Below are positions 8,270 to 15,896 of a stretch of 64,000 bases of DNA, piece by piece (positions within the stretch are counted from its first letter, which is position 1; each line of letters begins with the position of its first letter). The DNA comes from Thermococcus sp. M39 (GTDB taxonomy: Archaea > Methanobacteriota_B > Thermococci > Thermococcales > Thermococcaceae), in contig NZ_SNUG01000003.1 in assembly GCF_012027325.1 (NCBI RefSeq), positions 248,001 through 312,000 of the forward strand, read 5' to 3'. The translations under genes and the position numbers were made by a program. Under the pieces are notes generated by a model. It was not told the origin of the DNA and searched no databases. It saw only the letters and a program-made list of their open reading frames with translations.

Positions 8270-9334
8270 TTAGCCCCAAGTAATGTGTCTGTTGACCAGA
8301 AACCTAACGATGAACGAAAACCCAATTCCGATTAAGTTCGCTATTAGATAATGCATGCCAAGGTAAACAAGCACACCAAATATTACCCACTGGACAACAG
8401 CTCCAGTTAAAGCAGCCAAGTGGAAGCTGAAGAGCCTCTTGTAAAGGGGCTTGCTCTTCAAATCCCTAAACGTCCACAAATCATTCCAAGTAAAATTGTT
8501 GAGGATTGCAAGCTCAGTCGCAAGAATGTTAGCAAGCATTAAATTAGCAATCCCCCCACCGAGAATATTTGCAAAAAGCCACAAGAAAAACTGATTTACA
8601 ACTATTCCACTCATTCCCACAATTGAAAACTTAACCAAACGGTCAATCTCACCCTCCCACTTCATTAAACGATAGAGATGCCTCAAATAATTGAAAATCT
8701 GCTTTTGGCTCAACTTACTCTCCCCACTCTTTCTTAAACCAAATGTGTACGGAACCTCAACGACCTTGCCGTATTTTCCCTTTATGAGAATCTCAAGGAG
8801 AATTTTAAAGCCCACTGGGTTCAGCTCAACATTCTCAACAACTCCTCTTCTGAGGGCAAAGAATCCACTTACCGGGTCTTTAATGTTTCTAATTTTCGGC
8901 AACGCAACACGACCAATCATTATTGCACCTTTTGAAATTAGCTTCCTCCACCAGTACCAATTCTCAACTTTTCCACCCTTTACATATCGGGAGCCAATTG
9001 CAATGTCAGCTCCACTCTCGATTGCCTCAATGAGCCTCGGAATTACCTCTGGAGGATGCTGCAAATCAGCATCCATGACTACAAAAATGTCGCCTTCAGC
9101 CTCTTTAAATCCCCTAATCACCGCAGAAGAGAGACCCTTCTCATTTATCCTTCTAATCACTCTAACTGGATATTTTTGTGCTAATTCTTGTGCTTTTTCC
9201 CACGTTTTATCTGGAGAATCATCATCAACGATTATGATTTCAAACTCATAACCTTCTAACGCTTTGCTTATTCTACTCACAAGCTCCTCAATGTTGTCAC
9301 GCTCGTTGTATGTTGGCACTATAATTGAAATCAT
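8270..9334 (-). CDS. Dolichyl-phosphate mannose synthase-type glycosyltransferase with GtrA-like membrane domain
   Basis: A 354-aa polytopic glycosyltransferase. Residues 1-225 form a GT2 catalytic domain with VPTYNER at the start, the acidic VDDDSPD cluster (D37-D39) and the metal-binding DAD motif (D88, D90) in VMDADLQHPP. About 230-354 contain four membrane helices of the GtrA type. The architecture and length match the Pyrococcus furiosus dolichyl-phosphate mannose synthase whose structure is known. It should load mannose from GDP-mannose onto dolichyl phosphate at the inner membrane face for protein glycosylation. The start is ATG 9334 behind AAGGGG. It stands alone, back to back with tRNA-Pro. 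Confidence 0.9.
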   Translation of the reverse strand: MISIIVPTYNERDNIEELVSRISKALEGYEFEIIIVDDDSPDKTWEKAQELAQKYPVRVIRRINEKGLSSAVIRGFKEAEGDIFVVMDADLQHPPEVIPRLIEAIESGADIAIGSRYVKGGKVENWYWWRKLISKGAIMIGRVALPKIRNIKDPVSGFFALRRGVVENVELNPVGFKILLEILIKGKYGKVVEVPYTFGLRKSGESKLSQKQIFNYLRHLYRLMKWEGEIDRLVKFSIVGMSGIVVNQFFLWLFANILGGGIANLMLANILATELAILNNFTWNDLWTFRDLKSKPLYKRLFSFHLAALTGAVVQWVIFGVLVYLGMHYLIANLIGIGFSFIVRFLVNRHITWG

Positions 9335-9374
9335 AGAAACCCCTTCCTGCTTTTTCTCAATCTCATTGCGAAAT

Positions 9375-9383
9375 GTTTATAAC
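9375..9383 (+). promoter_or_regulatory. TATA box of tRNA-Pro
   Basis: GTTTATAAC at 9375-9383 ends 24 bases before the tRNA 5' end (9408), the normal distance from an archaeal TATA box to the transcription start. Confidence 0.65.
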
Positions 9384-9407
9384 AGTTTCCTTAAACTTCA
9401 TTCTCGA

Positions 9408-9485
9408 GGGGCCGTGGGGTAGCTTGGCCTATCCTTCCGGCTTCGGGAGCCGGGGACCCGGGTTCAAATCCCGGCGGCCCCACCA
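9408..9485 (+). tRNA. tRNA-Pro (anticodon CGG), CCA encoded
   Basis: The full cloverleaf can be traced. The acceptor stem is GGGGCCG (9408-9414) with CGGCCCC (9475-9481); discriminator A is at 9482 and an encoded CCA at 9483-9485. The anticodon stem CCGGC/GCCGG encloses the loop TTCGGGA, giving anticodon CGG. The T arm is CCGGG, loop TTCAAAT, then CCCGG. No intron is present. The gene is followed 51 bases later by the leader-distal end of the CRISPR array, which is transcribed towards it. Confidence 0.97.
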
Positions 9486-9536
9486 CAAGCTCAGAGGTTT
9501 TTCTTGGGTTCACGATTCTGGGCTTTTGTTATTGCA

Positions 9537-12182
9537 CTTCCAATTCTCTTGGAGTCTTATTGGAACGCTTCAAGATCGAGAGCTAAAGCCCGAGCCGTTG
9601 GGTGCTTTCAATTCTCTTAGAGTCTTATTGGAACTCTGACGAATACAGGGAGCAGCTTAACCTTGAGACGATGCTTTCAATTCTCTTAGAGTCTTATTGG
9701 AACGTCTAAGAGCGGCAGCAAAGCTTTTCGTGGAGACCTTCTTTCAATTCTCTTAGAGTCTTATTGGAACTTGTAGCAGTATGCCGTCACTGTCTAGGAT
9801 CAACTCTTTCAATTCTCTTAGAGTCTTATTGGAACGCTTACTAACTCAGTTGCAAATTGGAGCGAAATAACTCTTTCAATTCTCTTAGAGTCTTATTGGA
9901 ACTGTAGGTGGACAATCTTAACGCCAAACTTACGAGCGTCTTTCAATTCTCTTAGAGTCTTATTGGAACTGGGATTGTTTCTTCAAGCTCTTTCTTTGTG
10001 ATTATCTCTTTCAATTCTCTTAGAGTCTTATTGGAACTCACGCTCCTCCTCATCCCATTCTTCTTCCTCTTCTTCGCTTTCAATTCTCTTAGAGTCTTAT
10101 TGGAACAACTTTTCAAGCTGCTTGACAGCCTTTCGGGCTGCGCTCTTTCAATTCTCTTAGAGTCTTATTGGAACTTTGCCCTCTCTGAATAACTTTGTTG
10201 GGAAAAAATACTTTCAATTCTCTTAGAGTCTTATTGGAACAAGACCGTCGATAAGCATACCGAAAACGCTGCCCATGACTTTCAATTCTCTTAGAGTCTT
10301 ATTGGAACCGAGTTCCTCAATCTCCCTCTGAATCTCCCTCAGCTCTTTCAATTCTCTTAGAGTCTTATTGGAACCTGAGCCTTATGAGCGAGGAGCAGCG
10401 CAAGCGCCTTGCTTTCAATTCTCTTAGAGTCTTATTGGAACTCATGCCATTTCTTGATAGCTATGACGACTTTATTTGCACTTTCAATTCTCTTAGAGTC
10501 TTATTGGAACATGAGAGAGGGGTCAAAATCATTCCTCTCAAAGAAGTCTTTCAATTCTCTTAGAGTCTTATTGGAACACCTCCGAAACCTTCCCCCGCGG
10601 AGGTGCGTCGGTGCCTTTCAATTCTCTTAGAGTCTTATTGGAACACAGTCGGCACAGCGGCCGTTCATGGCCCAACGCCCCCCCTTTCAATTCTCTTAGA
10701 GTCTTATTGGAACAGTCGCCAATGAAAGCCTTTAGGTCGTCATAGACGTCTTTCAATTCTCTTAGAGTCTTATTGGAACAGTGAAGGAGGTGGATGTGAT
10801 GATGTGGAAAATCATTGCTTTCAATTCTCTTAGAGTCTTATTGGAACACTCTGGAATGTCAATGAGGAAGCGGTACGCCACCGTCTTTCAATTCTCTTAG
10901 AGTCTTATTGGAACCCACGACATCGGTGAGGCAATTGGTGGAGCTATACCAACTTTCAATTCTCTTAGAGTCTTATTGGAACTTGAAGAACCTTTTCCCA
11001 GACCTTGAGGACATCATCTCTTTCAATTCTCTTAGAGTCTTATTGGAACACACGTTTGGGTTATTGAGGCCAAAATCCGCAATCCACTTTCAATTCTCTT
11101 AGAGTCTTATTGGAACGAAAGTATGATGATGAAAAGAAGTATCTCAAGCCAAAGCTTTCAATTCTCTTAGAGTCTTATTGGAACTGCAAAAGCTGTCTTT
11201 GTAAACACACAGGTTGAAGACCTTTCAATTCTCTTAGAGTCTTATTGGAACTTGCATTCTCGATCAGCGCAAGCTCATCATCGAGCTCTTTCAATTCTCT
11301 TAGAGTCTTATTGGAACCTCACCACTAGCAGGGCTGTTCATCTTCTTCATAGTCCTTTCAATTCTCTTAGAGTCTTATTGGAACAAGCCCTGATGTCTTG
11401 AGTCACCCTCCTCGAACGTTCTTTCAATTCTCTTAGAGTCTTATTGGAACCCCTCACGCTCCGCTCGCCATTCGGCCCAAGATGAGCTTTCAATTCTCTT
11501 AGAGTCTTATTGGAACGCACGGCCTCGACTACAGAGACTTTTATCAGAAGTGCTTTCAATTCTCTTAGAGTCTTATTGGAACTCCTCAAAGACAGTGTCA
11601 AGTACATCAATGACATAGCTTTCAATTCTCTTAGAGTCTTATTGGAACCAATCTTCAAGCCGAGCTCTGCAAAGAATTCCTCGTACTTTCAATTCTCTTA
11701 GAGTCTTATTGGAACTTCGTTGATGTTGACACTGGAACAGTTCTTAAAGCTCTTTCAATTCTCTTAGAGTCTTATTGGAACGCAATGAAACCAATAAGAA
11801 TTCCTGTAAGCCCTATGACCTTTCAATTCTCTTAGAGTCTTATTGGAACGTATCTTGCTGTCCATTGCATGTGTGAATGTGTACGCTTTCAATTCTCTTA
11901 GAGTCTTATTGGAACTCGGCTACCTCGTGAGCAAAAACCCACTGGTGCCAGTCTTTCAATTCTCTTAGAGTCTTATTGGAACAAGCACAAACAAGCTACT
12001 ACGGACTGAGTTTTGACGCTTTCAATTCTCTTAGAGTCTTATTGGAACTCGCTGTAAAAGTGTGTGTGAATGCAAAATTCAGCATCCTTTCAATTCTCTT
12101 AGAGTCTTATTGGAACGCGAACAAAATCAATAGCACCTTCGAAAAAGGCAGCCTTTCAATTCTCTTAGAGTCTTATTGGAAC
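9537..12182 (-). CRISPR. CRISPR array, 40 repeats and 39 spacers
   Basis: Thirty-base repeats that begin CTTTCAATTCTC and end CTTATTGGAAC on the + strand alternate with spacers of 35-39 bases. I located 40 repeats, from 9537-9566 to 12153-12182. All appear identical except the first, which has two substitutions (positions 4 and 15). On the minus strand the repeat ends ATTGAAAG, the 5' handle of Thermococcales crRNAs, so the array is transcribed from right to left. That places the leader at 12183 onwards and the degenerate repeat at the old, leader-distal end, as expected. No two spacers look alike. No cas gene is in the window, so processing and interference proteins must be encoded elsewhere. 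Confidence 0.99.
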
Positions 12183-12668
12183 AGGGCGCAATTTTGCTCT
12201 ATTTCCCTAATGAAACTATAAAAACGCTTGAATTATAAAAACCTTGTGCTAAATGACTAATAACAAAGCCAAAGCAAGTCCCGGATTTAGGTGATCTTAT
12301 ATTTTTTCTTATGGAGTAACCCCCATTACTTCCTCGGATCTACTAATGCACAAAAATGTTCAAGAAGCTTCCAACGCCCAAACAAACCCTTAATTTCAAA
12401 AATCTTACCTCAAACCTCTCCAAACCCAAAATGGTCAGATTTCCATAAGGAGTGCATACAAAATAAGCTTTAAAAATCCTCAAATCCAAATGTGTACATC
12501 TAAAACGTTATAATTTTAGAGAAAATCTGTAACACAAAGTAATTTCCTAACAAATAATTACTAAAGACTTCCAAAGAATTTTCAAATCATTATTTTGAAA
12601 TTAGCCAACTTTAACAGTCAAAAACTGCAAAAACAGAAAAATAAGCGAGAATCGAAAAATTTTCAGAA
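12183..12668 (-). promoter_or_regulatory. CRISPR leader (gene-free, A+T-rich)
   Basis: These 486 bases between the newest repeat and the ThiB gene contain no credible gene and are strongly A+T-rich with many homopolymer runs, as CRISPR leaders of Thermococcales are. On the minus strand a TATA box (complement of CTATAAAA, 12216-12223) lies about 33 bases from the first repeat, so transcription should begin roughly ten bases before it. A second TATA-like element is at 12231-12243. The far boundary of the leader cannot be fixed; the last part probably contains only the 3' flank of the ThiB gene. Confidence 0.75.
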
Positions 12669-13745
12669 TCACCCTTGCCTCTCTTTAATTATCTCCTCCG
12701 GAGTCTTGCCCTCGATCATGAGCTTTGTCCACTCTTCGAGCCATCTTGAGTAGTTCTGCTCAATTTCTTTTGGATCAAGAGTTACAAGCTTATCTGGCTT
12801 AACTGCATACTTGAAAACATCTGGAAGCTGAACGTTCTTGTTCACTGGGAACATCCAGTTTGTGAGTGGAATCTCCTTCTGGAAGTCCTCACTGAGAACA
12901 AACTCAATGAACTTCTTAGCCAAATCTGGGTGCTTTGCTCCTTTAACAAGACCAATTCCCTCAATCTGTGGGTAACCTCCTTCCTTGAAGATTATTGCCC
13001 CAATGTCGGGCTCTTTTCCTGACGAATAAGCGGAATAAGCTGGGTCTGTTGCATAGCTGACAAACAGCGGAGCTTCGCCTTTGTCCCACATCTCCCATCC
13101 AGCGTCCCAGCCCTTGGTTATTTGATAAATGTTCGGCTTAAGCTTCTCCCAGAAGTAGAGCCATCCTGGATCTCCATAGACAGCAATTGTCCATAGCAAG
13201 AATGCGGCACCAGTTGAGCTTGTTCTCGGATCCTCGACAATCAAGCTCTTCTTCCATTCAGGCTTTGTTAGATCATCAAAGCTCTGTGGTGGGTTTGGAA
13301 CCTCGCTCTTCTTGTACACAACTGCAATGAATCCATAGTCAAATGGAACTACATGATAAGTTGGATCGAGTGCATCTATTAGCTCCTTTGGAACGACATC
13401 AATGTTCTTTGGCTTGTATGGTTCAAGAACTCCAGCTTCAATTGCCTTTGCTATAAGGTTGTTGTCAATTCCAATGACGACATCTGCCCTTGGATTGTCT
13501 TTTTCGAGAATGAGCCTGTTCAAAACCTCTCCAGCGTCTCCAACTGTGATTATCTTAACTTTGACGTTGTACATTTTCTCGAACTTTGGTATCGTTGCAT
13601 TTGCCAATCCCCAGCTGACAAAACTGTCATAAGCGTAAACAACAAGCTCTGGGGTTTCTGTTGTTGTTTGCTCTTTATTACTGCTGATACATCCCAATCC
13701 ACCAGCTATGATCATCAAAGCCAAGATCAAAGCAAGCCTCTTCAT
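12669..13745 (-). CDS. ThiB-like ABC transporter substrate-binding lipoprotein
   Basis: A 358-aa periplasmic-type binding protein. Start at ATG 13745, preceded by GGTGGTTAAT; an in-frame GTG nine bases upstream would sit on that binding site. The signal peptide ends in a lipobox (GGLGCISS), so the protein is tethered through a cysteine lipid. Features such as VVYAYDSFVSWG, VIGIDNNL, VPFDYGFIAVVY and FVLSEDFQKEIPLTNWMFPV are typical of the thiamine-binding ThiB/TbpA family. It would deliver thiamine or a related compound to a permease, but no permease or ATPase gene is adjacent. Iron(III)-binding relatives share the fold, so the ligand is probable rather than certain. Confidence 0.82.
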   Translation of the reverse strand: MKRLALILALMIIAGGLGCISSNKEQTTTETPELVVYAYDSFVSWGLANATIPKFEKMYNVKVKIITVGDAGEVLNRLILEKDNPRADVVIGIDNNLIAKAIEAGVLEPYKPKNIDVVPKELIDALDPTYHVVPFDYGFIAVVYKKSEVPNPPQSFDDLTKPEWKKSLIVEDPRTSSTGAAFLLWTIAVYGDPGWLYFWEKLKPNIYQITKGWDAGWEMWDKGEAPLFVSYATDPAYSAYSSGKEPDIGAIIFKEGGYPQIEGIGLVKGAKHPDLAKKFIEFVLSEDFQKEIPLTNWMFPVNKNVQLPDVFKYAVKPDKLVTLDPKEIEQNYSRWLEEWTKLMIEGKTPEEIIKERQG

Positions 13746-13830
13746 ATTAACCACCTACAACTTGTTTCTGGACTTTCATAAGTCAGTGATAAAAGGAAGT
13801 TTAAAACTTTATTGGGGCAAAAATGGGAAA

Positions 13831-14751
13831 TTAAAATTGGGAATAAAGGAAATAGGCATAAATTACCAAGAGAATAGCACTCGTCGCTCTGCTGACTTTA
13901 TTTGTCAATCTAAGAGATATGGTGAGAATTCCCATAACCAACAATGTGAGAGGCATGGTAAATGAGAAGATGCCTGCATCAACTGTTATTGGCCTTATTA
14001 TTGAAGCAATTCCTATAACCATCAGTATGTCCAGAATGTTTGCCCCAACAATGTTTCCAACGCTTATATTGGGTATTTTCTTCAGTGTAGCTGTCAAAGA
14101 GTTTGCAAGCTCTGGAAGAGATGTTCCAATAGAGACCAGCGTCAAGCCAATGACAACCTCAGAGATTCCTAAGGCTCTGGCTATTGTTACAGCACTTGTG
14201 ACAACCATTCTCGCACCAACTACAACGACAATACCGCTTAAAAATAGGATTACAATATCTCTCTTCACGTTTTTACCATTGCTCCTCCCAACTTCCTCAA
14301 GGGTGATGTGCTTCTTGTAGAGATAGTAGAGGAAGCAGAGATAAATCAAAATCAGCGTAGCTCCTTCAATTCTCGAAATCGTCATGTCTCTCATCAAAAA
14401 CCAAGCATAGAAAGTTACAGCAAGCATGAAAAGAGAATTCCTCCAAGCGATTTCATCAACTTTGAGAGGCATAATCATTGCAGAAACTCCCAAAATCAAC
14501 GCTATATTCGCCAATGCACTACCAACAGCGTTTCCCAAGGCGATTCCGCTATTGCCTTCATAAGCCGCAATTGCAGACACCGTAACCTCTGGAAGAGTTG
14601 TAGCTACGCTCGCCAGCACAAGAGCTATCAAGAACTCGCTAATACCGAAGCCTTTAGCCACTCTACTCCCAGCTTCAACGAACTCGTCGCTGCCCTTAAT
14701 AAGTAAAACTAAGCCTACTATGAACATGATGAACTCCTGTATCATTGTCAT
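13831..14751 (-). CDS. Ca2+/Na+ antiporter of the CaCA family
   Basis: A 306-aa membrane protein with about ten helices in two inverted repeats. The two alpha-repeat signatures are clear: ALVLASVATTLPEVTVS with GNAVGSALANI in the first half, and GLTLVSIGTSLPELANS with GNIVGANILDI in the second. The acidic residues of TTLPE and TSLPE coordinate the cation. The family (YrbG/NCX_Mj type) exchanges sodium for calcium across the membrane. Starts at ATG 14751 or ATG 14745 are both possible; GGCGAT lies in between, favouring 14745 slightly. The gene is in the same direction as the NYN pair but separated by 36 bases. Confidence 0.9.
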   Translation of the reverse strand: MTMIQEFIMFIVGLVLLIKGSDEFVEAGSRVAKGFGISEFLIALVLASVATTLPEVTVSAIAAYEGNSGIALGNAVGSALANIALILGVSAMIMPLKVDEIAWRNSLFMLAVTFYAWFLMRDMTISRIEGATLILIYLCFLYYLYKKHITLEEVGRSNGKNVKRDIVILFLSGIVVVVGARMVVTSAVTIARALGISEVVIGLTLVSIGTSLPELANSLTATLKKIPNISVGNIVGANILDILMVIGIASIIRPITVDAGIFSFTMPLTLLVMGILTISLRLTNKVSRATSAILLVIYAYFLYSQF

Positions 14752-14787
14752 CGCCGATAGTCTGTAGGCAGCATAGAATTTAAAAAG

Positions 14788-15327
14788 CTATGCTTTATGC
14801 TCCCTGTGGTCTTTCTCGTACCCAACCCCATCTCCTCTGCCTTCCATCCTAATTACATAGTCAGCAGCATTCTGCAAAGCAACGCTGAAGCCCGGTTCAA
14901 CCCCAATCACGATAGTTTCTTTTCCCTTTCTCTTGGCTTCGCTGATTATTGGAAGAAAGTCAGCATCTCTCGTTGCTATGGCAATTATGTCAACATCAGA
15001 GTTGTATATTAGCTCCATTGCCTCTATAGCGATTCTAACATCAGTATCTCCAGCTACAATAATCGGCTCAAAACCTTGATTCACAACAGCCTCAATAAGA
15101 CCTTGAGGAGCGTATTGATTGAGGACAACTTTAGCAACTCTAATCTTTCCAATCCTCTCGAGAGTTTCTTTTATATCTTCCAACCTAATCCCAAACTCCT
15201 TCCTAAGAATGTTTGGCCCATCAATGATAAGCCCAATTGTTTTTCTCGGCTCTTCACTTTTTTCTTTAACCTCTCTTTCCTCTCTTTTTAGAATTCTGAA
15301 TATCTTTTCTTTCACCACTATCTCCAC
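14788..15327 (-). CDS. NYN-domain (PIN-like) protein, TIGR00288 type, copy 2
   Basis: A 179-aa predicted RNA-cleaving domain. The NYN core starts with [16 protein letters not shown] (first catalytic Asp), continues with [20 protein letters not shown] and has the second acidic cluster in [15 protein letters not shown]. It is a close paralogue of the adjacent upstream gene. The annotated start GTG 15327 lies 62 bases inside that gene. GTG codons at 15318 or 15315 have a better-spaced GGTGGAG and are alternative starts. The C terminus is histidine- and lysine-rich. NYN proteins are metal-dependent RNases in RNA processing; the substrate here is unknown. Confidence 0.83.
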   Translation of the reverse strand: MEIVVKEKIFRILKREEREVKEKSEEPRKTIGLIIDGPNILRKEFGIRLEDIKETLERIGKIRVAKVVLNQYAPQGLIEAVVNQGFEPIIVAGDTDVRIAIEAMELIYNSDVDIIAIATRDADFLPIISEAKRKGKETIVIGVEPGFSVALQNAADYVIRMEGRGDGVGYEKDHREHKA

Positions 15328-15823
15328 CCCGTGGAGTCAAAATGATGACATAATCAGCTCCATGCTTTAAAGCAGCGCTAAATCCTGGCTCAACTCCAAT
15401 TATCACAGTCTCTTTACCCTTCTCTTTTGCTTTGAGAATTATGGGCAAAAACTCAGCATTTCTCGTTGCTAAAGCTATTATGTCAATGTTTGGATTATAT
15501 ATCTCACGCATAGCTTCAACTGCCAATTTAACCCCCGTTTCTCCGGGAACAATTATCGGTTCAAAACCTTGGTTAGCTACAGCTTCAATTAAACCTTGAG
15601 GAGCATATTGGTTGAGAATAACTTTGGCAACTCTAATATTTCCAAGTTGCTCAAGCGCCTCAACAATATCCTCAAGGTGGATTCCGAATTCTTTCCTTAA
15701 AATATTAGGACCATCAATTAGAAGAGCAATCCTTTTGCCCCTCCGCATTTTGCGCTTCATCATTGCTATGCTTCGCATTCCCTCCTTTGTAATCGCCATT
15801 ATCCTCTCCCAATTACTGGGCAT
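15266..15823 (-). CDS. NYN-domain (PIN-like) protein, TIGR00288 type, copy 1
   Basis: A 185-aa paralogue of the next gene downstream, with the same core: [32 protein letters not shown], and [15 protein letters not shown]. In this copy the DAD of the partner is NAE, so one metal-ligand aspartate is replaced by glutamate and the neighbouring one by asparagine. This may weaken catalysis. Start at ATG 15823 behind GGTGATTAGA. A basic N-terminal helix ([10 protein letters not shown]) could bind RNA. The overlap of the two genes points to coupled expression and perhaps heterodimers, which is inference. Confidence 0.83.
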   Translation of the reverse strand: MPSNWERIMAITKEGMRSIAMMKRKMRRGKRIALLIDGPNILRKEFGIHLEDIVEALEQLGNIRVAKVILNQYAPQGLIEAVANQGFEPIIVPGETGVKLAVEAMREIYNPNIDIIALATRNAEFLPIILKAKEKGKETVIIGVEPGFSAALKHGADYVIILTPRGGDSGERKDIQNSKKRGKRG

Positions 15824-15896
15824 TCTAATCACCATCGGTGCAACGAGACATCGTTAATATTCCTAAGTTAAATAATGCACTTAAAGTATAAAAAAG

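Noticed and set aside
8691-9251. A 186-codon frame opposite the mannose synthase gene.
   Set aside because: The sense strand carries all GT2 motifs; the antisense frame has none and no ribosome site.
10038-10076. A spacer whose reverse complement encodes Glu/Trp-rich sequence like the mini-protein at 37073.
   Set aside because: On alignment the match breaks every few codons. The likeness comes from similar low-complexity codons, so this is not a self-targeting protospacer.
9373-12221. Several open frames of 60-100 codons on both strands within the CRISPR array.
   Set aside because: They translate the repeat itself (recurring FNSLRVLLE or SNKTLRELK), so they are artefacts of the repeated DNA.
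12291-12473. A 60-codon frame in the CRISPR leader.
   Set aside because: No ribosome site, no family likeness, atypical composition and position in a leader.
13746-13830. A thiamine (TPP) riboswitch before the ThiB-like gene.
   Set aside because: The region is only 85 bases, A+T-rich and lacks the conserved CTGAGA and thi-box elements; only a small GACTT/AAGTC repeat is seen.
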